Assembly: GCA_020343555.1 (NCBI GenBank) | Contig: CP070800.1 | Coordinates: 1,178,946 to 1,190,901 of the forward strand | Length of the DNA stretch: 11,956 nucleotides | Direction of reading: 5' to 3' | From: Dehalococcoidales bacterium | GTDB taxonomy: Bacteria > Chloroflexota > Dehalococcoidia > Dehalococcoidales > UBA2162 | In this document: one piece after another, positions 5,414-11,956 of the stretch | Layout of the letters: each line of letters starts with the position of its first letter | Position numbering within the stretch: the first letter of the stretch is position 1 | The notes under the pieces: model-generated | What the model was told of the DNA's origin: nothing | Seen by the model: only the letters and a program-made list of their open reading frames with translations | The model's database searches: none | Made by a program: the position numbers and the translations under genes

Positions 5414-5842
5414 ATGAAACTGACTGAAAGGAAAACAAACTCGTTACTACGGCAGCACGGTTACAAGCTGACTCCCCAGCGACGGGCAGTGATACAGGTC
5501 GTAACCTCATCAAACGATCACCTTACTCCTAACGACATCTATGAAAAATTACGTGAAAATTACTCCGGTACCGGACTGGTTACTATTTACCGCACCCTAG
5601 ACATTCTTGCTGAACTGGGTCTTATCTGCGAGGTGCATTCTGGAGGAAACTGCCGAAGCTATACTTTGTGCTCCCAGCAGCACCATCATCACCTGATATG
5701 TTCCGGTTGCGGAATCGTAGTCGACTTTACCGGACATTATCTGGACGGACTTGAGAAAAATCTCTCCGAAGAGAGTGGTTTCAGAATAGACGGACACCTG
5801 CTTGAATTTATCGGACTCTGCCGTCAATGCCAGGCTGCATAA
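5414..5842 (+). CDS. Fur-family metal-responsive transcriptional regulator
   Basis: A 142-residue cytoplasmic DNA-binding protein. A winged-helix domain (about 1-80) includes YKLTPQRRAVIQVV and the VTIYRTLDIL recognition helix (56-65). The dimerisation/metal domain has HHHH (90-93), LICSGCG with C96 and C99, H128 and a C-terminal CRQC (C136, C139). The four cysteines form the structural zinc site common in this family. Which metal or stress it senses (iron, zinc, manganese or peroxide) cannot be read with confidence, so no fur, zur or perR name is given. The ribosome site is weak: AGAGC precedes the ATG. A 7-1-7 operator-like palindrome overlaps the start of its transcript. The next gene, 46 bp downstream, encodes a histidine-rich membrane protein that may be its target. 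Confidence 0.92.
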   Translation: MKLTERKTNSLLRQHGYKLTPQRRAVIQVVTSSNDHLTPNDIYEKLRENYSGTGLVTIYRTLDILAELGLICEVHSGGNCRSYTLCSQQHHHHLICSGCGIVVDFTGHYLDGLEKNLSEESGFRIDGHLLEFIGLCRQCQAA

Positions 5843-5888
5843 TAACGAGCTTAAATACCAGCCAACCTTTACTTAGCCGGAAAATCTC

Positions 5889-6533
5889 ATGCTGAAAAAT
5901 ATAATCAATGAACTAAAAGAGCATATTCCCTTTACCGCTGTCGGTGCAGTGACAGGGATTATCATAATGGTCGTTGTCGTCTTAACCGACCTTCCCTCCA
6001 GGGTCTCCCACGACGTGTTTCATGTCCTGCACCCACTTCATGTAATCCTCAGCGCCCTGATCACCACGGCAATGTACAGAAAATACGGTCACAGGTCGTT
6101 GTGGAAAGCAGTCCTTATCGGATATTGCGGATCTATCGGAATCGCCAGCATAAGCGATGCGTTTATCCCCTACCTCGGCGGCGCCATGATGGGTCTTGAC
6201 ATAGAATTCCACATACCGTTTATAGAAACCGAGGAAATGCACCTTCTGGGAATACCAACCTGGATAGTGATAAACAGTGCCGCTGTGCTTGGAATTATCA
6301 TTGGCTACGTTAAACCGACCACCAAGGTGCCCCATTTCGGCCACGTCTTTCTCAGTACCTGGGCATCACTCTTCTATTTCATTGCCTACAGCATTGCCGA
6401 GTGGCTGCCCCTGCTTCCGCTGATATTCCTGTTCCTTTTCATCGCCGTCTGGCTGCCCTGCTGTATCAGCGATATAGTGTTTCCGCTTCTGTTCTCAGGC
6501 AATAAAGAACTGGCACCTCACCACCATCATTAA
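5889..6533 (+). CDS. Histidine-rich multi-spanning membrane protein, possible metal-homeostasis role
   Basis: I do not recognise a named family. The 214-residue protein has about six hydrophobic segments (roughly 14-35, 50-63, 72-94, 122-141, 152-170, 173-202). Histidines cluster near the first loop (H41, H45, H48, H51), with others at 68, 108, 118, 149 and 152, and the protein ends in four histidines (211-214). Acidic and histidine residues around 105-118 lie between membrane segments. It follows the Fur-family gene by 46 bp and precedes the metallo-beta-lactamase-fold gene by 23 bp, same strand. Histidine content and context suggest metal-ion binding or transport, but this is inference. The ribosome site is weak (CGGA, 7 nt before the ATG). 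Confidence 0.8.
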   Translation: MLKNIINELKEHIPFTAVGAVTGIIIMVVVVLTDLPSRVSHDVFHVLHPLHVILSALITTAMYRKYGHRSLWKAVLIGYCGSIGIASISDAFIPYLGGAMMGLDIEFHIPFIETEEMHLLGIPTWIVINSAAVLGIIIGYVKPTTKVPHFGHVFLSTWASLFYFIAYSIAEWLPLLPLIFLFLFIAVWLPCCISDIVFPLLFSGNKELAPHHHH

Positions 6534-6556
6534 ATAATAAACACAGGGAGGGAGAA

Positions 6557-7393
6557 ATGCCGATTAAGATTACCACCCTCAGTGAAAACACCGCTGCTTT
6601 TGCAGGTCTCCTCGCGGAGTATGGACTCAGCGTACTGGTCGAAACCGACGAGGCGAATGTCCTGCTCGATACCGGATTAAGTATCTCTGTTCCCCATAAT
6701 GTCGAAGCCCTGGATATAGATCTGAAAAAGATCGATAAGATCGTGATAAGTCATGGTCACCACGACCACACCGGGGGTTTACGCGGAGTTCTGCGGAAAA
6801 TGCGTAAAAGTGTGGACGTGATCGGTCATCCCGATATCATGACCTCGAAATATGCCAAACGCGAAGGATTTCCGGCGGGATATATCGGAATACCGTTTGA
6901 CCGGCGTGAGCTCGAACATCTCGGGGCAAATTTCATCCTCACTCCTGAACCGGTATCAATATCAGAAAATATCACGACTTCCGGGGAAGTCCCTATGGTA
7001 AGTCCGTATGAAGACATAGATCCTCACTTGAAAGTAAAAGCAGGAGGCGAACTCGTCCCGGACGAGTTCCTGGACGACCGCGCCCTGTTTATAAGGACGG
7101 ATGAAGGCTTAGTGGTTATCCTTGGCTGTGCCCATCGCGGTATCATCAATACGCTCTATCATGCGCAGGAACTGACCGGCGAGCAGAGGATCGAAATGGT
7201 GATCGGCGGCTGTCACCTGATGGGTTCAAGTGAAGAACGCGTCTGGCTGACCATCGCCGCTCTGAAGGAACTGGGCGTTAAGAAGGTGGGTGTTTCGCAC
7301 TGCACCAGCCTGCCAGCGGCAGCCATGATGGCGCGCGAGTTCGGAGAAAACTTTTTCTTTAACAACGCGGGCACCCGTATTGAACTTGAGTGA
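6557..7393 (+). CDS. Metallo-beta-lactamase-fold hydrolase, COG1237-like
   Basis: A 278-residue cytoplasmic protein with the metal-binding signature SHGHHDHTGG (65-74: H66, H68, D70, H71), a second-site histidine in GCAHRG (H193) and a third in GGCHLMGSS (H220). This pattern and length match the group annotated as related to the archaeal methanopterin-pathway enzyme MptE-like or 'dihydropterin ribofuranosylaminobenzene phosphate synthase' proteins. The real substrate in bacteria is generally not known. It likely binds two Zn or Fe ions. ATG 6557 follows a strong GGGAGGGAG ribosome site. It sits between the histidine-rich membrane gene and pyrD on the same strand, probably co-transcribed. Confidence 0.88.
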   Translation: MPIKITTLSENTAAFAGLLAEYGLSVLVETDEANVLLDTGLSISVPHNVEALDIDLKKIDKIVISHGHHDHTGGLRGVLRKMRKSVDVIGHPDIMTSKYAKREGFPAGYIGIPFDRRELEHLGANFILTPEPVSISENITTSGEVPMVSPYEDIDPHLKVKAGGELVPDEFLDDRALFIRTDEGLVVILGCAHRGIINTLYHAQELTGEQRIEMVIGGCHLMGSSEERVWLTIAALKELGVKKVGVSHCTSLPAAAMMAREFGENFFFNNAGTRIELE

Positions 7394-7446
7394 TGATAAG
7401 TCGTATTATGGTGTGAACCAGCGTAAAATCCTGAAAAGGAGTGAAT

Positions 7447-8367
7447 GTGGATCTTTCCGTCCGTCTGGCGCCGAATAATCCCCGCGGGCTTGATTTAAAA
7501 AATCCCGTGATGACCGCTTCGGGAACTTTCGGCTACGGCACTGAGGACAGTCACCTGTTCGATATCCGGAAACTCGGAGCGATAGTCTGCAAAGGAACGT
7601 TCCTTAAACCGAGAGACGGCAATCCCCAGCCAAGGATCGCCGAAACACCTTCCGGGATGCTAAATTCCATAGGCATGGAAGGTATCGGTATCGAAGCCCT
7701 TATCAGGGAAAAAGCGCCGGTATGGGCAGGCTGGGATGTTCCTGTTATCGTCAACATAGCCGGTGAAACAGTTGAAGAATACGCCCAAATCGCGGAACGT
7801 CTTGATAACGTGGATGGTGTCAGCGGCATCGAGGTAAATATCAGCTGTCCTAATATCCAGGCCGGTGGTGCGGAATTCGGAATCAGGCCTGATACCGCCG
7901 CAGCAGCGACTGCTGCCGTCAGGAAATCGACCTCTCTACCCGTCCTGGTAAAACTCACGCCTAACTCCTCTGAGATTACGGCTGTCGCTGAAGCCGTTGC
8001 CGGAGAAGGAGCCGACACTCTTACACTGATCAACACTCTCAAAGGGATGGCGATAGATATATACTCGCGAAAGCCCATCCTGGGTAATGTTACTGGTGGT
8101 CTGTCCGGACCGGCTATCAAGCCGGTGGCGCTGTACATGGTCTATGAAGTATCAAAAACAGTGAATATTCCCATCATCGGCTGTGGAGGAATATCAACCG
8201 CCGCCGATGCCCTGGAATTCATCATGGCCGGAGCCACAGCCGTCCAGGTAGGCACAGTCGGCTTCAGTAATCCTTCTGCCCCGATGGAAATCCTCGAAGG
8301 CATCGAGGATTTCATGACGAAAAAACAGATAAACAGCATCGAAGAAATAATCGGCGCCGCCAGGTAG
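7447..8367 (+). CDS. pyrD: Dihydroorotate dehydrogenase, class 1B catalytic subunit
   Basis: A flavin enzyme of de novo pyrimidine synthesis that oxidises dihydroorotate to orotate; cytoplasmic TIM barrel. Motifs include NPVMTASGTFGYG near the N-terminus, NSIGMEG, NISCPN with the class 1 catalytic cysteine (C134), KLTPNSSEI, NTLKGMAID, GGLSGPAIKP, GCGGI and GATAVQVGT. These are class 1B (PyrDB) features. I place the start at GTG 7447: the AAAGGAG ribosome site (7435-7441) sits 5 nt before it, while the in-frame GTG at 7441 overlaps that site. The protein is then 306 residues, usual for the family. Class 1B enzymes normally pair with the iron-sulfur/FAD subunit PyrK; no pyrK is in the window. 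It follows the MBL-fold gene by 53 bp. Confidence 0.95.
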   Translation: MDLSVRLAPNNPRGLDLKNPVMTASGTFGYGTEDSHLFDIRKLGAIVCKGTFLKPRDGNPQPRIAETPSGMLNSIGMEGIGIEALIREKAPVWAGWDVPVIVNIAGETVEEYAQIAERLDNVDGVSGIEVNISCPNIQAGGAEFGIRPDTAAAATAAVRKSTSLPVLVKLTPNSSEITAVAEAVAGEGADTLTLINTLKGMAIDIYSRKPILGNVTGGLSGPAIKPVALYMVYEVSKTVNIPIIGCGGISTAADALEFIMAGATAVQVGTVGFSNPSAPMEILEGIEDFMTKKQINSIEEIIGAAR

Positions 8368-8378
8368 TAACGCTGGAT

Positions 8379-8462
8379 TGTCATTACGAGACTCGGCGTC
8401 AACAGTCGAGACGTGGCAATCTCTATAAATCGAATAGCTGACAGGTCCACCTCAGAATGACA
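8379..8462. repeat. Short inverted-repeat element between converging genes
   Basis: The element begins GTCATTACGAG (8379-8389) and ends CTCAGAATGAC (8451-8461). These ends are inverse copies of each other at 9 of 11 positions. The left half, GTCATTACGAG...ACGTGGCAATCTC, and the right end, CTCAGAATGACA, both resemble dispersed intergenic repeats I know from other genomes. The right 12 bases also occur at 19-30. It lies between the ends of pyrD and the DUF502 gene and has no coding capacity. It looks like a MITE- or REP-like unit. Confidence 0.6.
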
Positions 8463-8530
8463 CAGCACTTTATTTTCGGAGTAATCACAGAGAGCGTGTG
8501 TAACGTAAATGTTAAGTGGTAAAATCAGTA

Positions 8531-9193
8531 TTACTCTGTCTCACTCTCCACCTGCGCAGGAGCACCTTTCTTCTTCGTCAGGGCTGATGTTCTCATCGGT
8601 ACTCGACCGGCCGAAACAACGACCCTTATCGCTTCGTCCACGCTGATATTCGCTTTGGTTATATCTTCTTCTCTGACTATCTCCAAAAAGCCAGAAGTAG
8701 GATTCGGCGATGTAGGTACAAAGACTGTATATAACTTTTCTTCGGAGTCATCACGCAGTTCATTAGTTATAAATCCAAGTGAATGGATACCTTTCCTCGG
8801 ATACTCGATAAACACAACCTGCATAAAACCTGTCTGGCGTGGTTCAGAGAAACTGCGGATAATCTGCCTGATACCCCGGTATAGCTGCCCGAATACGGGA
8901 AGTCTGTCAAGATAACTTTCAATGAATGAAATGACTTTTCGTCCCAGTAGACTGCTGGCAATCACACCTGCGATATAGGCGAGTACTAAGACAATTGCTA
9001 CTCCTATTCCTGGGAAATTCACTCCCCAGGTACCCCGAATAATCGGCTGAAGTATATTATCGACGCTGTTAAATGCCCAGACCAGAATTAGAACGGTAGC
9101 AATTAATGGTATTAGTACAAGGACACCCAACAATAACTTGTTCCTCAGGTGTCTGAGTGTAATAAAGAACGGTGAAAATATCCTACGAATCAT
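8531..9193 (-). CDS. DUF502-family membrane protein
   Basis: A 220-residue membrane protein of unknown function. Two membrane segments (about 20-42 and 60-84) are followed by a soluble domain. That domain has the features I associate with DUF502: SYLDRLPVFGQLYRGIRQ just after the second segment, then FIEYPRKGIHSLGF and the FVPTSPNPTSGF segment. A longer frame runs to 9259, but the ATG at 9193 has AAGGAG correctly placed 7 nt upstream, while the ATGs at 9220 and 9259 have no ribosome site. The protein then begins with a basic stretch, as expected for a membrane protein. It is convergent with pyrD and divergent from cysE. In other bacteria the family is conserved but its role is not established. 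Confidence 0.85.
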   Translation of the reverse strand: MIRRIFSPFFITLRHLRNKLLLGVLVLIPLIATVLILVWAFNSVDNILQPIIRGTWGVNFPGIGVAIVLVLAYIAGVIASSLLGRKVISFIESYLDRLPVFGQLYRGIRQIIRSFSEPRQTGFMQVVFIEYPRKGIHSLGFITNELRDDSEEKLYTVFVPTSPNPTSGFLEIVREEDITKANISVDEAIRVVVSAGRVPMRTSALTKKKGAPAQVESETE

Positions 9194-9231
9194 TTCCCTG
9201 CTCCTTTTTGGTGCAGACATAATTCTACATT

Positions 9232-9245
9232 CATATGTACATATG
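9232..9245. repeat. Perfect 14-bp palindrome upstream of the DUF502 gene
   Basis: CATATGTACATATG is fully self-complementary and lies 39-52 bp before the proposed DUF502 start. AT-rich palindromes of this kind often serve as operators. No clear promoter boxes accompany it, so a regulatory role is only possible. Confidence 0.35.
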
Positions 9246-9507
9246 TTACACCAAAACAAACAAAATTTCCTACTCCAACTGTCACGGAATCATATATTCG
9301 AAAGTATCATTTTTCGGACAATTCTCATACAGCATCAGCAACTCGACACCGAGACAGGGCGAGGAAAGAGAAACGTAGACGGTCAATCTGGAAAACTGAT
9401 GGTAGCCGCTTCCGGATACCGGTAAATGATATCTATCAACCTGGTATTTTCCCAGGATTTATATAGCTGTTGAGATAGTACGGTATAATAGAGGAAGGAA
9501 TGTGGTT
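9246..9507. other. Divergent intergenic region between the DUF502 gene and cysE
   Basis: There is no gene here. A small CCTGG...CCAGG hairpin (9440-9444 with 9452-9456) precedes cysE. A perfect TATAAT occurs at 9484-9489 but lacks a -35 box at 16-18 bp, and a start from it would fall within the GAGGAAGGA ribosome site (9491-9499). The cysE promoter is therefore not settled. A T-box or CYS-type leader was not recognised. Confidence 0.4.
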
Positions 9508-10221
9508 ATGTTTAGTTTACTGAGAGAAGATATCCGGACGATTTTCGCTAAAGACCCGGCGGCAAGAAGTGTGCTTGAGGTTCTTTTCTGTTACCCGGGT
9601 TTTCACGCACTACGATTCCACCGGGTTTCACATTACCTCTGGAAACGTCGGATGAAATTCCTCGCCCGGCTATTATCTCACCTTGCCCGTTTCCTGACTG
9701 CTATTGAGATACATCCCGGTGCTAAAATAGGCAGTCGGTTTTTTATCGATCACGGAGCCGGAGTAGTCATCGGCGAAACATCCGAGATAGGAGACGATGT
9801 ACTGCTGTACCAGGGTGTTGTCCTGGGCGGTACATCTCTTAAAAAGGAGAAACGCCACCCGACTATAGGTAACAACGTGGTTATCGGCACCGGCGCTGTA
9901 GTACTGGGAGCAATAACAATAGGCGATGATGCCAGGATAGGCGCTGGTTCGGTGGTCGTCAAATCCGTACCTCCCGACTCGACAGTAGTCGGAATCCCCG
10001 GACGAGTGGTCGAAGATAAACACGAGCAGGTAATCGACCTTGAACACGGGAAATTACCCGATCCCGTAGCAGAAGCGATACAAATAGTTTTGAAACAGCA
10101 GGAAAAACTATCCCTTCGGCTGAAAAAGCTCGAAGGGAAAATGGACGACCAGTACCTGGCTGAGATCGAAGCTGAGTTGGAGGAATTAAGCGAACTATCC
10201 AGGGATTTCGACGGCGGATAG
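9508..10221 (+). CDS. cysE: Serine O-acetyltransferase with C-terminal helical extension
   Basis: Catalyses acetyl transfer from acetyl-CoA to serine, giving O-acetylserine for cysteine synthesis; cytoplasmic. The N-terminal helical domain (1-65) includes [18 protein letters not shown] left-handed beta-helix of hexapeptide repeats (about 66-175) carries the catalytic Asp-His pair in DHGAG (D81, H82), then [25 protein letters not shown] and GAGSVV. The start is ATG 9508, 8 nt after AGGAAGGA; the in-frame GTG at 9502 is only 2 nt from that site. At 237 residues it resembles the short EpsC/CysE type. A charged helical tail (about 183-237, [14 protein letters not shown] then glutamate-rich) follows the beta-helix. 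No cysK lies beside it. It is convergent with the sigma-factor gene. Confidence 0.93.
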   Translation: MFSLLREDIRTIFAKDPAARSVLEVLFCYPGFHALRFHRVSHYLWKRRMKFLARLLSHLARFLTAIEIHPGAKIGSRFFIDHGAGVVIGETSEIGDDVLLYQGVVLGGTSLKKEKRHPTIGNNVVIGTGAVVLGAITIGDDARIGAGSVVVKSVPPDSTVVGIPGRVVEDKHEQVIDLEHGKLPDPVAEAIQIVLKQQEKLSLRLKKLEGKMDDQYLAEIEAELEELSELSRDFDGG

Positions 10222-10265
10222 TCCGCTTATTCTGTTTATTGTCTTTCAGGAAGAAATCGTCTCGC

Positions 10266-11945
10266 CTATTTTACGAGTACAAGTGTTAGCGGCGATCCTT
10301 CCTCGGGTGTTTTTGGCATGTACAGCAGTCCATCGGATGCTGCTTTGATATAGGCATGGATTCCGAAATTCCAAAGGTCCAGATATGTCAGGTAATCAAC
10401 GTAATTCTTTTTTATACCCGGGAAGTTGCCGGTATGCATAGTAGAGATGATCCCGGCCAGTTTCTCGATTTCAGGTGTAATCGCATCAAGCAGAGGTTTG
10501 AATATTTCATTCTGCAGGTCTCTCAATTGCTTCTCAGAAAAAATGACAAACTGCGGCCTATATTTCCCGTCCTCTTTCGATACAAACCCTTTCTGGAAAG
10601 CATGAGACAGCATTTCTTTCTCGTCACCGGTCAGAGTATCAACATTGAAGTCGGAGCTTAAAAGACCACAGTAAAGTCGGTGCCAGGCTCTCCTGGAATA
10701 AATATCTCCGTTTATGATATCAGGATGATATTCACTGGCTGTGAAATTATACAGACCCAGCCAGTAATATGTATCCGATTCTCCTTCCGCCGCACAATTG
10801 TCAGAAACTATCCCGTAAAAATCTTTCCATTCCTCCGGCCTGAAGTAGCCATCGGGATCAACATCCTGCTCATCCGAAAGATCGTTGCCGATGACGTAAT
10901 ACCTTCCTCCGTCCGGTCGTATTTCCATGTCACCAGGTTTCTTATACCTCAGCGCCGTTTTGCTGTTTCTGCTGAAGTAGCTCAGGAACAGCATCATCAC
11001 CGGCCATAGTAATCTGTTCTTATTAAAATTAGCCCCATAGAAATCGACACTCCGTATATCTGGTTCTTTTTCTTGCAGTCCGGTTATCGTTTTTTCTATG
11101 AGTTCCTTCCCTGCCCCGCCTGTATACAGTTCTCCTATTACCTGCTTGTGCCTTTTACCGATTATAGGAATGATAGTGGCATATTTCCTGGCTTCAAGAT
11201 CAAGGAATTCATGCTGAGTCAGCCAGTCAAGCTCAGACTCCAGGTACGGTCTGGGAATACCCGTCAGTTCCGCTAGTCCATCGATTTTTTTAGGCTTTCC
11301 CGAACAGAGAAGCAGCAGGTTCTGCCTGATAAGGCTGTCATTCACCTTGACGGTGTCGGGTTCGTCGGCAGGAAGACCTGAGATACCAAGTTTCAGCCTG
11401 CCCGGTCTATAGACGTATGATGTTTCCATTTTCATTTCATCCAGCTCCCTTTTTAGTCGATTTCGGGCTTCGAACAGGTGCTTTTTCACCGCGCTTTCCG
11501 ATATTTCCAGGCTTTCTGCGACCTTCCTGACGGATAGTCCTTCCAGGTAATAGAGGATCATCGCTTCTCTCTGGATTTTGCTCAAGTTGGCGATCCTCCT
11601 TCTCATCCGTGAGATCTCTGATCGCAGAAAGTCTTTTTCCGTCAGCTCATCTATGTCGCTACTGTCGGCAGGCACGGTTTCGTCCAGGGGCATTACCTCG
11701 TTAACCAGTTTGAGTTTCCTCAGGTAGTTGCACCAGCAGTGATGAGCTACCTTCCAGATAAAATTGTCCATTTTACGGATTTCATTACCTTTTGACAGGT
11801 AAATGAAAACCTGCAGCAGGACTTCCTGAGCAAGGTCCTCGCCATCCTGGCGGTTGCCCGTTTTCTTCACCGCCCACCTGAGAAGTATGCCGGCGTACTT
11901 CCCGGTTATTAAATCGTAGATTTGCTGCCGTTCTGTTTCAATCAC
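10266..11945 (-). CDS. ECF-type RNA polymerase sigma factor with long C-terminal extension
   Basis: The N-terminal 170 residues are a sigma-70 family ECF factor. Region 2 (about 10-80) has GEDLAQEVLLQVF and NFIWKVAHHCWCNYLRK; region 4 (about 112-168) has LSKIQREAMILYYLEGLSV and the helix-turn-helix VAESLEISESAVKKHLFEARNRLKR. ECF factors usually end near 170-200 residues; this one runs to 559. A likely winged helix at about 201-262 (LAELTGIPRPYLESELDWL) follows. Beyond it, from about 300, is a tryptophan- and tyrosine-rich part I do not recognise. It may sense a signal or act as built-in anti-sigma control. No separate anti-sigma gene is visible. The start is GTG 11945 with a poor ribosome site. 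The frame stays open to the window edge (11956), so the true start could be further out. Confidence 0.85.
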   Translation of the reverse strand: MIETERQQIYDLITGKYAGILLRWAVKKTGNRQDGEDLAQEVLLQVFIYLSKGNEIRKMDNFIWKVAHHCWCNYLRKLKLVNEVMPLDETVPADSSDIDELTEKDFLRSEISRMRRRIANLSKIQREAMILYYLEGLSVRKVAESLEISESAVKKHLFEARNRLKRELDEMKMETSYVYRPGRLKLGISGLPADEPDTVKVNDSLIRQNLLLLCSGKPKKIDGLAELTGIPRPYLESELDWLTQHEFLDLEARKYATIIPIIGKRHKQVIGELYTGGAGKELIEKTITGLQEKEPDIRSVDFYGANFNKNRLLWPVMMLFLSYFSRNSKTALRYKKPGDMEIRPDGGRYYVIGNDLSDEQDVDPDGYFRPEEWKDFYGIVSDNCAAEGESDTYYWLGLYNFTASEYHPDIINGDIYSRRAWHRLYCGLLSSDFNVDTLTGDEKEMLSHAFQKGFVSKEDGKYRPQFVIFSEKQLRDLQNEIFKPLLDAITPEIEKLAGIISTMHTGNFPGIKKNYVDYLTYLDLWNFGIHAYIKAASDGLLYMPKTPEEGSPLTLVLVK

Positions 11946-11956
11946 CTGTTCAACCC

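Noticed and set aside
7551..8138. 195-residue minus-strand frame inside pyrD
   Set aside because: Serine- and proline-rich antisense shadow of a strongly recognised gene.
9484..9489. TATAAT as the -10 box of the cysE promoter
   Set aside because: No -35 box at the proper distance, and RNA starting from it would begin within the ribosome site. It is noted in the intergenic entry only.
1..11956. CRISPR array, tRNA, rRNA, prophage or transposase
   Set aside because: No regularly spaced repeats, no cloverleaf or rRNA-like sequence, and no integrase or transposase motifs were seen in any frame.

Overview
This window is one stretch of bacterial chromosome with eleven protein genes, all housekeeping or regulatory. 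No CRISPR array, phage gene, transposase gene, tRNA or rRNA was seen. Codon use looks uniform and GC content moderate. Predicted promoters follow the sigma-70 pattern (TTGACA, 17 bp, TATAAT-like). The mix of genes and the short interspersed repeats are what I would expect from an anaerobic Chloroflexota of the Dehalococcoidia type. That lineage is an inference from general resemblance, not a proof.

Layout. 1-3010 (minus): a monocistronic thiamine-diphosphate (ThDP) enzyme with its own promoter and terminator, preceded by a DRG/Obg-like TGS-domain protein. The TGS gene is transcribed from a near-perfect promoter through a leader of about 210 nt. 3011-3090: overlapping divergent promoters for the TGS gene and a sirtuin gene. 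3091-4703: the sirtuin gene (plus) converges on a dksA/traR-like plus lspA operon (minus). 4704-5413: about 700 bp without a gene. It holds a strongly folded leader for dksA-lspA, palindromes, and the promoter of a Fur-family gene. 5414-8367 (plus): Fur-family regulator, histidine-rich membrane protein, metallo-beta-lactamase-fold protein and class 1B dihydroorotate dehydrogenase, closely spaced and possibly one transcript. 8368-8530: an inverted repeat element between converging genes. 8531-9193 (minus): a DUF502 membrane protein. 9508-10221 (plus): serine acetyltransferase. 10266 to the right edge (minus): an ECF-type sigma factor with a very long C-terminal extension.

The most interesting signal is the leader of the TGS gene. 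A junction-like fold is closed by an 8-bp helix (2905-2912 with 2969-2976). The 3' strand of that helix can instead pair over 9 nt with the 5' half of an intrinsic terminator just before the start codon. This is the layout of a transcription-terminating riboswitch or attenuator, and I do not recognise its class. Other points worth a look: the folded dksA-lspA leader; a 7-1-7 Fur-type operator at the fur start site; three enzymes with changed signature residues (ThDP enzyme GDG to GNA, sirtuin TQNID to TQDGD, TGS protein without normal G3 and G4 motifs); and the sigma factor with its extension.
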